This document shows, in pieces, positions 22,457-32,195 of a stretch of 64,000 nucleotides of DNA. A model generated the notes under the pieces. It ran no database searches, was not told where the DNA came from, and saw nothing but the letters and a program-made list of their open reading frames with translations. Source of the DNA: Hippopus hippopus (Eukaryota; Mollusca; Bivalvia; Cardiida; Cardiidae); the NCBI GenBank assembly GCA_946811185.2, contig OX328104.1, positions 45,988,505-46,052,504 on the forward strand, read 5' to 3'. Positions within the stretch are counted from its first letter, which is position 1; each line of letters begins with the position of its first letter. Position numbers and translations under genes: made by a program.

Positions 22457-22757
22457 ATTGATTGAATTTGCGTTTATTTATCGTCGCCACCGGTTGCCCA
22501 TATGGGCGACGCCCCCTGAAGGCTGTTAGTTTTGTTACGGGGGATAGTGCAGATACAGGACGAAACCCATCTTAAGTTACGCCTGGTTCTTTTACGTGCT
22601 CGGTGTCACACGGGACCTCGGTTTAACGTCTCATCCGAAAGACTATTAGTAATTTTAGATAGTCAGCCGTGGGGATCGAACCCACACCCTCAAGTGACTC
22701 GAAACATCACGTTCACGAGTCCTACGCTCTACCTCTTGAGCTATGTGGGCTGGTCAG
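22457..22757 (-). repeat. tRNA-derived SINE with perfect 12-bp target duplication
   Basis: On the minus strand the head reads CCCACATAGCTCAAGAGG, then GGTAGAGCGTAGGACTCGTG (A-box region) and GTGGGTTCGATCCCCACGG (B box with T-arm pairing). The element is flanked on both sides by TTTGGTCGTTTG (22445-22456 and 22758-22769), a textbook target duplication of LINE-type retroposition. Not a tRNA gene, because of an extended variable region and a 200-bp unrelated tail. Confidence 0.88.
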
Positions 22758-22769
22758 TTTGGTCGTTTG

Positions 22770-23476
22770 GAAACAATGAAAGTAGGTACATTTGCTGTAT
22801 CTGTAAAGATTGTTTTCATATTTGTCACATATATTGTAGTTGATATACCGTACAGCCTGGTAATAATTACATGTTTTGTTGTTACCTTATAATTCTATCA
22901 CATAATGTAAATGCGCTGAGAGAATTAAGGAAACTTGAAGACTTGTAAACTTGGTAACAAGAAATCTGTAATTGTATCCTTCATGTGTAAAAATCATGTG
23001 CAGTTACGGGTACAACGGATCAATACTTTGATTGAATATGAAAAACAGAAAATTCGATGACCGCGATGTTCATTCTAAACAGACTTTAAGCTGTAGAAAT
23101 GATACACTGCCACCTTCAGGCGCATTTATTTGTTAAGACATAAAATAAACATTTTTTTTTCAAGCATTCATTGGAAATTCTGCCATTCAGCAACCTGTGT
23201 AATTCAACGAAAAATTTGACAGCGTTTTGGGGTGTCTATAGAAAGCCATATTTATATGACTGGGCTATTTCCTGGCTTTAGCGAACTTCAACGAATCAAA
23301 ACTAATTGGAAGTCCTGCAGGACAATACGAGGAAAATGACGTCAATACTTAGATAAATCTGGTCCGTGACAGTTCCACCACGTGTTATAGACACTGCATG
23401 TCAGACACACGAGTCTTTCTAACTAACGAGTATCGCCTTTTTCTTCCATTCCTGTCGTTTCTTTATTTTAACACCC
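22770..23476. other. No recognised feature
   Basis: About 700 bp, unassigned; no plausible coding region. Confidence 0.45.
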
Positions 23477-23692
23477 TTAACCCTTAACCTGCTAAACAAG
23501 TAGAATGAAACTTTCCAGCCGATAGTAAAATGGAAAAAAAAAAGATATTTCAAAGATATGTTTTGAGGGAAAGATATCTTTTAATTGGACAGTGTAGATC
23601 CAAGATCAGACTGCACGTTCTGTGCAGTCTGATCTTGACCAACACTGTCCGCAAAAAGGTCCTTGAGTCGCGCTAAGCAGGCTAAGGGTTAA
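23477..23692. mobile_element. Family C hairpin element, best-preserved copy
   Basis: The ends are TTAACCCTTAACCTGCTAA and GCAGGCTAAGGGTTAA. A long stem-loop at 23587-23650 pairs GGACAGTGTAGATCCAAG with its complement over about 28 bp. It includes AAACTTTCCAGCCGATAGTA. Used as the family reference. Confidence 0.8.
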
Positions 23693-24166
23693 GTTGTAAA
23701 CAGGGTAAAAACCACAATCTATTGACCCTCTGCTGCTCTTTTTTTCAGACTGGGAGACCTGCAGTTTGTTTTGATGAAGGATCCATACATCCAATGGCCA
23801 ATGCAAAAGAGAAAGAAAGGTACCATAATTTATTTTGTTTTTTGTTTGTTTGTTTATTTAACCCTAAAAAGCAGCTACCCTTGCAAAGATTTTAAAAAAA
23901 AAGTTACATACACCAAACATGCACAAAATTATAAAAAGAAAAAAACTGCAATCAGTTTTCCAAAAGCATTAATCAAATCAAAATACGAAACACAGTCTAG
24001 TCCTGTCCTTCCAGCTTTTCTGATTAAACTGAGCAACTTGTGTGACACCAGATGTTAAAGAACGGGTTTATTTAATGCAGAAAACATCTGCAGTGCTTTC
24101 ATGTGACGGATTGTTTGAAAGTGAGGTAATTGCGCATGTTTTGCTTTATTATAACTATCAATAGTT
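23693..24166. other. No recognised feature
   Basis: Includes a TTTG-rich run (23835-23860). A 95-codon reading frame here has no recognisable domain and low complexity. Confidence 0.45.
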
Positions 24167-24656
24167 TGAGCCATGCTCTATGACAATGGGATTTAATGCA
24201 TCTGCACAGAGTATAAATCCACATCAGCCCGTACAGACTGACCTGGGTCGAAACGATTTGCTTTTGGTACATTTTGTACATGTTTAGGGACCATTCTACC
24301 TAATAATTCAATCGGTTGTTGGTCAAAATGGATTTCATGGATCCATAATTTTATGGTGACTCGCTCGTCAAATGGCTTGCAACACGCGAAAAGGGGCATT
24401 CGGACACTTGCGTAAAGTGTCGTTTCGGATCAGCCTGCGCAGTCCGCACAGGTTAATCCGAAACGACACTTTCCATTTTTATGTAATTGTCTGTTTTGCG
24501 CAAGTCTACTGAAGAACAAAATCTATTGTAGTCGTAAAGTGCCGTCTCGGATCAGCCTGCGCGGACTGCGCAGGTTAATCCGAGACGACACTTTACGCAA
24601 ATGTCCGATTATTAGGTCGATGGGCCCTGTTGCAGAGCATGGCTCATATATTTTTA
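24167..24656. mobile_element. Family B element carrying a family E insertion
   Basis: TGAGCCATGCTCTATG at the left and CAGAGCATGGCTCA at the right are inverted ends. The body matches family B up to about 24397 and resumes at 24608. Confidence 0.8.
24401..24607. mobile_element. Family E double-hairpin element nested in family B
   Basis: The ends CGGACACTTGCGTAAAGTG and CACTTTACGCAAATGTCCG are inverted. Two internal stem-loops (about 24417-24470 and 24538-24593) each read GGATCAGCCTGCGC..CAGGTTAATCC. ATT flanks both sides (24398-24400, 24608-24610), a possible 3-bp target duplication. I recall similar units from bivalve genomes. Confidence 0.8.
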
Positions 24657-24672
24657 AGTGTTATCTAAAAAC

Positions 24673-24704
24673 ATTCACACACACACACACACAAAAAAAA
24701 AACG
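24673..24704. repeat. CA microsatellite with A-run
   Basis: (CA)n followed by a poly-A stretch. Confidence 0.85.
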
Positions 24705-24925
24705 CATCATATAAAATGTTAGGGGAATTTTATTTGATAGATAACTGATATATCACGTAAATTATATCAAAGAAAATCCATAAGTAAACAGAGCTAAGAT
24801 GACATTATAAACATGGTTATTTTCCTGATTATAGATATTATGTTTACAGCTGGATGATGAAAAATTATGATAAGCCCATCCTATTCAAAATGTTAGAAAT
24901 TGTGTACTTATTTGACTTCATACAG

Positions 24926-25330
24926 GGTGATACAGAATATATGATACCATTTTAACCTCTTATTCCTTTTAATAATGATGCCATATCCTGAAAATCAAAA
25001 TAGTAATAGAAAACTACGGATCCTTAAGTTTTATTGAAGACATACATATTCGAAATAAAACAAAACTGTGAAATAGGACTCAACCAGTAAAATTTAAAGC
25101 AAAAGTTCGGTATGACGTCCTTTCTGTTCTATTACGACCTTAGGTCTCGTTTTGAAGTTTTTCACCCACATTCATACACATTTCCGAGTTTATTTCTGTT
25201 GTTGTCTTTTCAATTCTCTGCGAATAGCTGCTCTAGGATGATCAAGTGATTCACGCTTTGGATTATAAACCTTTTCCCAAAAAAACAGTAAAAAAATCCA
25301 ACGGATTCGGGTTTGTTAAATGCGTCGGCC
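24926..25330 (-). pseudogene. Tc1/mariner superfamily transposase 3' relic (tentative)
   Basis: On the minus strand a frame gives PRAAIRRELKRQQQK, a stop, then a region ending FKTRPKVVIEQKGRHTELLL and a stop. This resembles the C-terminus of Tc1/IS630-type transposases, which commonly ends in a basic R-x-K-x-VI-x-x-x-G-x-H-I/T-E motif. The sequence then runs out to ACAGGGTGATACAG at 24926, plausible as a terminal repeat. No partner terminus or catalytic motif was found. Confidence 0.35.
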
Positions 25331-25789
25331 CAGCTTTTCCGCTAAAAAGCACTATACTAGCCCACGTGGCTCTCAGTTACAATTATGATCAGATTCTTTA
25401 TGTACTGTCCTGGTAAAGATGGCTAGGACCCTATGTCAAATTTTGAACACGCAGCTAGAACTCGGTCGAGATCTATATTACAAGGATGGCGACCAATTCT
25501 TTTAAAGAAATCTGTTTTCTTAAACAGTTCTGTGGTTTATGATTGGAGCATAATAGTCAACAAACATAACAATTCATTGGCTGAAAGACGGGGGTACGAA
25601 CTGACCGACCGACCGACCGACTGACTGTATTTAGAATCTTGCTTTTTGAAGTGCTCTGGAACCTTACACGAAAGTTAATGATAATTTTACCTTCATTTCC
25701 GGTGTCAACGTCCAGTTAAAGAGAATTACTCAATGCATTGTTATAAAATTGTACCTTTTTTACCATTTCGTACCACTGAAATGAGAGGG
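25331..25789. other. No recognised feature
   Basis: Holds a short GACC repeat at 25605-25620; otherwise unassigned. Confidence 0.45.
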
Positions 25790-26340
25790 ACTGAGGGACG
25801 GACATACAGATAGACAGACAGATGGAGAGAGACAGACAGAGAAAGACAGACGGAATAAGGCAGACAAAGAGAAATAGTGAGAAATAATGTAAAAGATAAT
25901 AGATACATATTAAAGAAGAGTTCTTGAGAGACAGACAGAGAGACAGACAGACAGACAACAAAGCGAGAGACAGACAGACAGAAGACAGATGGAAAGACAG
26001 ACAGATAGACAGAAGAACGGACGGACAGACAGACAGACGCTTGATGAATGAATAGTTGAATAGGGTTTAACGCCGCTTTCAACATCATTAAGTCATATCA
26101 AGGCAACAGCTCGCTTAACCATGTAGTCTTTGGTTACACCAGCACTCGGCTGTGGCTCTGAAGTGTCTTGCCCAAGGTTACTCCCACGAAAATCCAAGTG
26201 CTTGTGAACAGTGAGGCTCGAAACCGGTGTCTCCCTGTTGCAAGTCCTACACTTTACCACCGACCCACACAGGACCTAGACAGATAAAGAGAGATAGTGA
26301 GAGGAAAAAGAGAGTCAGACAGGGACAGACAGACGGACAG
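25790..26340. repeat. GACA microsatellite interrupted by a SINE
   Basis: GACAGACAGACAG-type tetranucleotide repeats fill 25790-26040 and resume at 26276-26340 after a SINE. Minus-strand frames rich in S, V, C and L arise from the repeat and are not genes. Confidence 0.85.
26052..26275 (-). repeat. tRNA-derived SINE inserted in the GACA microsatellite
   Basis: On the minus strand the head is GTGTGGGTCGGTGGTAAAG, with the B-box-like GGTTTCGAGCCTCAC, and the tail ends GCGGCGTTAAACCC. Same family tail as 1478 and 4153. Microsatellite sequence on both sides marks the insertion site. Confidence 0.78.
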
Positions 26341-26910
26341 GTGTATTGATCGACTGACAGAACGTTTTATAGAATTTTCATAACTAGGTCTAGATCTATA
26401 TAACGTTAACAAGAATCGGACCAAAAATATGAAGCTTTACAAGAGATGTCATACGAAAATCAAGTCAAAAAGAGGTGGCGAAACTGACATTGTGGCAACT
26501 GAAACCAGCATTGTATGGTGTGCATGCATGTATGATGCGTTGTCTGCGCATGCCATATTCTTCGAAGATTCGACCTGTCTGCTATGATGCATCACCCATC
26601 CCCGTATACCTGGGAAAAGTAGGGCTTATACCGAAGCTATTAGCCTATTATCCGAGCATGTAGGGGCTGTTTTAATAAATGGCCGGTTCATAGGTTACAT
26701 GCTAGCCGATCATAGCTGAATGAATCGCACCAGGTAGCGTTTTATTGAGAAAACGTTTATTTCATTTTGAATTCAAAGTAACGGTTGTTGTTTTGAAAAG
26801 TAGTCCGGTTCTGTACCCAGAATGCCCAAATTGGATAGATGTGTATTTGTAGAATGCCATCTAGCGGGAGGTTACGGTGGCACAAAAGTGACATGGAAGA
26901 TATATTTTAT
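26341..26910. other. No recognised feature
   Basis: Unassigned; no convincing coding region. Confidence 0.45.
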
Positions 26911-27084
26911 ACTACGTGCGCACGCAGTAGCTAATACGTGCGCACGTAATAACTAATACGTGCGCACGTAATACTATTGCGTGCGCACGTATTAGCTAAT
27001 ACGTGCGCACGTATTAACTAATACGTGCGCACGCAGTAGCTAATACGTGCGCACGTATTAACTAATACGTGCGCACGTAATAAT
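26911..27084. repeat. Tandem array of eight TACGTGCGCACGTA palindromes
   Basis: Eight units of about 22 bp, each centred on the self-complementary core CGTGCGCACG and joined by TAGCTAA or TAACTAA spacers. Five units have the full 14-bp palindrome TACGTGCGCACGTA; the first and sixth end CACGCAGTAGC. Strand-symmetric and CpG-rich in an AT-rich background. Confidence 0.92.
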
Positions 27085-27287
27085 CGACCAATCAGTTTAT
27101 AAGGATCAATAAATGTCTATCTTCCACTTCCATCTTGAAACAATGGCATCCGTTCATGATTCTGATTGGTGGATTATTACGTGTATGACGTGTATTCAGA
27201 CAGTTAAATGTTCTTGATCACACCGGGGTGGTTTGATGCGAAATAAGGACGGTGCTATAGTAAAAATCTCCATGTGAAAAGAGTCTA

Positions 27288-27375
27288 CTTTATATAATGA
27301 TGTTTTCACTCCATATAAAGAAAAGATACCCACACGTATTGATTTTTTACGGCCATGTAAAGAAGGGAACACTCC
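27288..27375. repeat. Dispersed repeat shared with 28915-28990
   Basis: ACTTTATATAATGATGTTTTC, then CATATAAAGAAAAGA and GTATTGA, match 28915-28985. Class unknown. Confidence 0.55.
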
Positions 27376-27828
27376 ACCTTATAACTTCGAGCGTTTTACC
27401 TTCACAATATAATACATCCTGTGCATATATTGGAGAATTGCCTTCATATATTGATATTTTGCCTCAAATGAAATCTCCAAAACCGGAAGTCAGAGTGCGT
27501 TGTAGTCTGATATAGATGATCACTAACGTTATCAGAAATACAACAAACTATGTTCGAAAAATTAGAGTAATTTGACCTTTGACCTATTTTTTCGGGAAGT
27601 TCGAACTTTGGGCTAACATGTACTATGGATGTCTATGAGGATAACTCATCCTGCTTGGCGGTGCTTTTGCAAACAGTACAAATCAAGATCACCACCGCTC
27701 CATGAAATGAAATTACTATTTGTAGGCAGGACTTTCACACAATTGTATGTCGATTGAATACAAAACTGACACCAAACTATAGTGAAGTATCCCTGCTGTC
27801 GAAATGGTTGGAAAAATTTATGCACAAC
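27376..27828. other. No recognised feature
   Basis: A weak family C-like string (AATCAAGATCACC) lies at 27680; otherwise unassigned. Confidence 0.4.
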
Positions 27829-27847
27829 CCCCCCCCCCCCACACACA

Positions 27848-27890
<43 letters not shown>
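27829..27890. repeat. C-run and CA microsatellite
   Basis: A C-run is followed by (CA)n with one interruption. Confidence 0.9.
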
Positions 27891-27894
27891 TACA

Positions 27895-28145
27895 AAAACA
27901 AGAAGGTCACGATGGCCCTTAAGTCACCCACGTGAGCCTTTTTGACCTAAAACACTATTTTCCAAACTCGTAGGAGATATCAAGACAGAAATTTTAGCAA
28001 ACTTTAATGAGTATTAGTCTAAAAAATGGCTTCTAGAGCATACACAATGTTTATAAAGATATGACCCGGTGACCTAGTTTGTTTCCAGACATGACCCGTT
28101 TTCAAAATGGTCCAAGATATCGTCAGTTTCCTGAGTGTTGAACTG
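27895..28145 (-). repeat. GGTCA-family repeat, single reverse unit with its terminus
   Basis: AACAAGAAGGTCACGATGGCC is the reverse of the terminus seen at 39875-39897 (GGGCCATCATGGCCCTCTTG). It is followed by one monomer on the reverse strand (ATATCAAGACAGAAATTTTAG, TGACCCGGTGACCTAG). This shows the 145-bp family also exists as short dispersed copies. Confidence 0.65.
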
Positions 28146-28149
28146 AAAA

Positions 28150-28350
28150 GCCCCGCCAGGTAGCTCTGTGATTAGTGTATCTGACTCGTGACCTGGTGGT
28201 TGCGGGCTCTCTACCTAGTTGTTGCAAACCGGCAATTTTTTTCTCTCACCTCTGATGCATGTGAGAAAGTAGTCAGTGGCTTGGGAAGTTGTTTCAGTAC
28301 TTACCAGTACATCCCACAATAATCTTCCCAAGTCACTAGCTGCTTTTTTG
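28150..28350 (+). repeat. tRNA-derived SINE, 5' part
   Basis: CCAGGTAGCTCTGTGATTAG, then TGACTCGTGACCTGGTGGTTG, and CTCTCACCTCTGATGCATGTG are shared with the minus-strand copy at 4153. The 3' GGCGTTAAACCC tail is not seen. Confidence 0.7.
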
Positions 28351-28454
28351 CATCATTATCGTCGATACAATGATCAGCGACGGGAGACGAATGTATGCTG
28401 TCGATTAAAAATCATAAATCCTTCGAAAGACATTGGATCGATGCGACCCCCTTG

Positions 28455-28679
28455 TCCCTTACTTATACCAAGTAAGTCATCAGATAATTAAGGATCAATA
28501 AAATTCTTTTTGTCTGACAATCGACTGAATGATGAGGTAGACTGGTCCTTTGACATGCCAAAAATTTACCAATAGCAAATTATTCGACCAAGGTCAGCTG
28601 TCGTGGACTGCGCAGGCTAATCTGAGTTGATACTTTTTGCAGATACATAAGTCCCCGTTTCACAGAGCACGACTCATTC
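28455..28679. mobile_element. Family B element, left end lost
   Basis: ATACCAAGTAAGTCATCAG, GTAGACTGGTCCTTTGACATG and the end TTTCACAGAGCACGACTCA are family B. The left terminus is missing. Confidence 0.65.
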
Positions 28680-28854
28680 ATTATTGATATTTCCAATTCC
28701 TTTCAGGTAGATCTAATTCTAAGAGTGAAATTCTAACAAAGTATGCTTGAGATATAGTAAATTTCGCATAAATTGGTCCGTGGAGTAAAACGATTAAATG
28801 TTGCTGATTTTTTAATCCTTCCACTAAGTATCATTCAGGAGGAAATCGGCTGGT

Positions 28855-28880
28855 GAGCGCTTGCTGCGTAGCAAGCGCTC
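28855..28880. other. Isolated perfect hairpin
   Basis: GAGCGCTTGCT, GCGT, AGCAAGCGCTC: an 11-bp GC-rich stem with a 4-nt loop. Not part of a family I recognise here. Confidence 0.8.
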
Positions 28881-28914
28881 GAGTCAATTGAGGTCACGGT
28901 TGCCTTGTCTTCAC

Positions 28915-28990
28915 TTTATATAAAGTTGTTTTACCTTCATATAAAGAAAAGAAAGCTGCATGTATTGACCTTTTATGTTCATGCAAGAAG
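28915..28990. repeat. Dispersed repeat shared with 27288-27375
   Basis: ACTTTATATAAAGTTGTTTTACC, then CATATAAAGAAAAGAAAGC and GTATTGACC. Opens directly into the next tandem repeat. Confidence 0.55.
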
Positions 28991-29011
28991 AGCTTGAATT
29001 TTGCCGTTGCA

Positions 29012-29215
29012 ATATGATAGTTTGCCTGTGTATAATGGAATTATACCTTTATATAATATGTTTTTATGTGCATGTCATATATGTCGCAGTCTATGTAATA
29101 TTAGTATGCATGGATATGATGGTTTGCCTGCGTGTAATTGAAATATACCTTTATATAATGTTTCTTTATATGCATGTTATACAAGTCGTAGTTTGTGTAA
29201 TATCAATATGTCTAC
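29012..29215 (+). repeat. Tandem duplication of a 102-bp unit
   Basis: ATATGATAGTTTGCCTG at 29012 recurs as ATATGATGGTTTGCCTG at 29114. Both run on through ATACCTTTATATAATAT or ATACCTTTATATAATGT to GTAATAT. 102 is a multiple of three, so a frame at 28975-29325 stays open across both units and shows a repeated 34-residue hydrophobic block. No homology recognised, and the composition suggests a chance frame. Confidence 0.75.
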
Positions 29216-29437
29216 ATAAAAGAAATAGCTATATTAAAAGAAAGGGTTTATATCTTCACAAAGAGGCCAAGGTGCTGAATATTGTAAAAGTTGCCTTCAT
29301 CCCAAACAATTTTGTGTTTATATGATAAAATTGTACCTTTATGTAATGGAAAAATATCTGAGTGTCATGAAATACCGTTATATCAGACAGCTCAGGCGTT
29401 CCATAGTAAATTTTAAATTCAGACGATTAAGATGGTA
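29216..29437. other. No recognised feature
   Basis: Short unassigned spacer. Confidence 0.4.
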
Positions 29438-29898
29438 TATATTTTCAGCACAAATTATGCTAATATTTCGTAATCTTATATATATATAAAAAAAGATCAA
29501 GTAGTATTATATATTCTTGATCACTCTGACTCCTTTAGCCGACGTTACGCGTTTCGCAGCTGACGGTGCTGACCCCTTTTTGAAAACATTGTGGCGAACA
29601 GAGAAATTGCTCGTAAAGAGCAATTTCTCTGTTCTCCACAATGTTTTCACATGCATTCGCTTGTCTTAACTCGTGTATATTTTCAGCACATTATGCTAAT
29701 ATTTCGTAATCTTATAAAAAATATCAAAGTAGTATCATATCTTCTGAATCACTCTGACTCCTTCATCCGACGTTACGCGTTTCGCAGCTGACCCCTTTAG
29801 TGTGAAAACATTGTGGCGAACAGAGAAATTGCTCGTCACGAGCAATTTTTCTGTTCGCCACAATGTCTTTACACGCATTCGCTTGCCTTAACTTGTTT
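29438..29898. repeat. Tandem 238-bp duplication of a hairpin-bearing unit
   Basis: TATATTTTCAGCAC at 29438 recurs at 29676. Each unit ends in a stem-loop related to family A (GAAAACATTGTGGCGAAC to its complement, at 29581-29648 and 29807-29871) with a different inner stem, AGAGAAATTGCTC against GAGCAATTTCTCT. GACGTTACGCGTTTCGCAGC is conserved in both. Confidence 0.85.
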
Positions 29899-31318
29899 AT
29901 AATATCAATCTTTTCAGAGAATGCTTCCAAAGTTGAAAGCTAAAAATTTGTTTAAGCGTGCAGCGTTGGTTTAACCTTTTTTAAGTACATGTGTACTTTT
30001 TGTTAAAATTGGTCGGAATTTCTGTATCATACAAGACATGTTCTTTCCTGTCTGATCTTGAACTTATCTCACAGGCATAGTTCACCAAAAGTTACTCCCT
30101 TAATGATATTCGCTGTTATATTTAGAGTACTGAATAAGTTTTTCATGAGTAAGAAGTGGTAGTTTTTATGTACGAGCCCGTGCCCGTTTTTACGAGACAT
30201 ACTAATTAGTCTTGTTGGGTTAGTTCTAACTTTAGAAGGTTACACAACTTCTGATTGGCTGAATAGTTTGCCCAAAGAGATATTGCGACAATTTGAAACA
30301 CTGACGGGGTGGGGGGGGGGGGCATTCTATTTATCTCCCTTGCCAGGTAAAGACTAGAGGTAACCAAATAACACTTTGGTCCTTTGCCCTTGTTTCTTTG
30401 TTTTTTTTTTCTGTTTTTATCCTTGATTCCCTTGGGGATGTTGCGATAATTATACTTTGATTTTTTTTTTTTTATTTGCGATAATTATACTTTGATTTTT
30501 TTTTTTTATTTTAAAGTAAGGTTTCCATGTAATTTTAAAGCAGATTAAATTCTCAGTCATCAGAGAAAAGTAAATATATAGACTTATATAACAATCTGAC
30601 CAGAAATTGATGAGATATGTCAAGAACATATCTGTGTAGTGCAAGAAAATAAATGATAAAAACCAAGTAATCCTTTTATCAGGGCACTAGAGAGGAATCA
30701 AGGGAAGTAACTGAAGAATGCCCCTCCCCAGAAATCTTGATAATTAGATTAGAAATTGTGTTTAGAAATTTTGGTCAAATCCGGCCTGGAAAGAACGAGA
30801 AAAGACTTTAGCGGTGAAAAGGGAATGAATATTGTCACAACTGATTGAACCAATCTTATTCTCAGCCTCTGTCCCACCCCCTCTCGATTTCAAGCTCAGT
30901 GCGCAAACGTTATTCTAGAAGTGCTCCGAAGAAATAACAGAATGCTAGACAAATGATGCTAACCCGTTTTGTGATTAATAATTCGAAAACAGAAAGCAGA
31001 AACAAAAAATTGATAAACTGAACTGACTGATTCATGGGATGAATAATAGTGTAACGCATCATTTGTATATTTCTGTCATAATAGTAATTATACTTTCACG
31101 TGAAAAAACTAAAGACAAACATTGTAAAAAAAAACATTGCCTCCCTAAGAAATAAACACTAACTCTTAACTAAATATTATAATGTATCTTTGAAGTATTG
31201 AGGATACCATTATAAAGAACACGGCAAGTTTGTTTCAATCAATATATTACCATAAATATGATAAATCCACTTAAACCCCCACCCCCGCCGAAAGCATCTT
31301 TCAAAGACATTAAATAAA
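29899..31318. other. Mostly unassigned; small repeats
   Basis: A decayed family D half lies at 30225-30290 (GGTTACACAACTTCTGATTGG). A poly-G run is at 30306-30322, and GCGATAATTATACTTTGA occurs twice 36-37 bp apart near 30440-30510. No gene recognised. Confidence 0.45.
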
Positions 31319-31581
31319 TGAACCACGCTCTGGCAAAAGAGGTCTTAATGCATCTCCGTGATGCATTATACCAAGCAAGTCATCACATTATTGTTGATCC
31401 ATAAAATCTATTTTGTACAACAACCAACTTAATCATGAGGTAGACTTGTCCTTTGACATACAAAAAAATGACCAATAGCGAAAAGTTTCGGTCCAGGTCA
31501 ACCTGCGTGGACTGCGCAGGCTGACCTGGGTCAATACTTTTCGCAGATGCATTAAGCTCCCTTTTGCCAGAGCACGGCTCA
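31319..31581. mobile_element. Family B element, complete
   Basis: TGAACCACGCTCTGGC and GCCAGAGCACGGCTCA are the inverted ends. The central stem-loop (about 31490-31535) pairs CCAGGTCAACCTGCG with CGCAGGCTGACCTGG. Confidence 0.8.
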
Positions 31582-31774
31582 AATATATGTGACTTGCAAT
31601 ATTTTCTAAATTATTGAAAAACGAGTATTTTTTTCTCCTCTCCCACAAAAAATGTCTTTTGTGTCAAATGGAATATTTTCGAGAAGATCTTGTCCTAAAG
31701 TCACATAACCTTTTCAATTACTTCAACGGGTAAAGAAAATATAGTAAGCCCACCTGTCGGTTTGCGATGGCTCT

Positions 31775-31935
31775 AAAATTATACCAAGATCTTCTAAATT
31801 TGAAAGTAACACAACTTATGAATAGCTAATCCATATGGTTTAGCCAATCAGGAGTTGCGTTACTTTTAAATTTTGAAAATTCTTTAGAATAAAGACTTTG
31901 AACGTTCTTAACAATGGTTAGTGAATACGGACCCT
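31775..31935. mobile_element. Family D palindromic element
   Basis: The centre AATAGCTAATCCATATGG, TTTAGCCAATCAGGAGTTG, and the right end GGTTAGTGAATACGGACCC are family D. The left end is decayed. Confidence 0.65.
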
Positions 31936-32195
31936 GAACCGGAAAAGAATCTTTCGTGAAGTACGTGCACAATTTTCAATGTTAACTTTGAGATGTACAC
32001 ACAAATACATGTGTGGAAATTTCTAAAACAGTAAAAAGTTGCAAAACCGGTCAATTAATTCTTAAGTAGAAGTCTGGTCGGCTTATTAGCTAGCATGGGT
32101 CTAGGCGGTAACAATCTTTTACTCACTCCTTATCGCGGTCTCCTTTGACGGTCTATACAGATGTGTGGCAAAGCGATTTATCGCTTCCATAATTA
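31936..32195. other. No recognised feature
   Basis: Unassigned sequence ending at the TA target site of the next element. Confidence 0.45.

Larger units (their letters stand above)
21985..22790 (-). mobile_element. Family A element interrupted by a family B element and a SINE
   Basis: The left part carries the core hairpin (CTTGAAAACATTGTG to CCACAAACTTTTC, about 22017-22095) and stops at CGTCAACAAAATTGAA (22156). The sequence resumes after 22416 with AAATGCTTTCGGTTTGGACC and AAAATTTGGTCGTTTG, the normal right end of family A, so 22153-22416 is an insertion. A SINE then interrupts the last bases. Confidence 0.75.

Noticed and set aside
22660..22752. A functional tRNA gene on the minus strand
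   Set aside because: The B box is good, but the variable region is too long, the acceptor stem is not closed and the sequence continues into a SINE body with target duplications.
25716..26088. Minus-strand frames rich in Ser, Val, Cys and Leu
   Set aside because: Direct translations of the GACA microsatellite.
27646..27891. Minus-strand frame with CVCVCVC-rich start
   Set aside because: Translation of the CA microsatellite.
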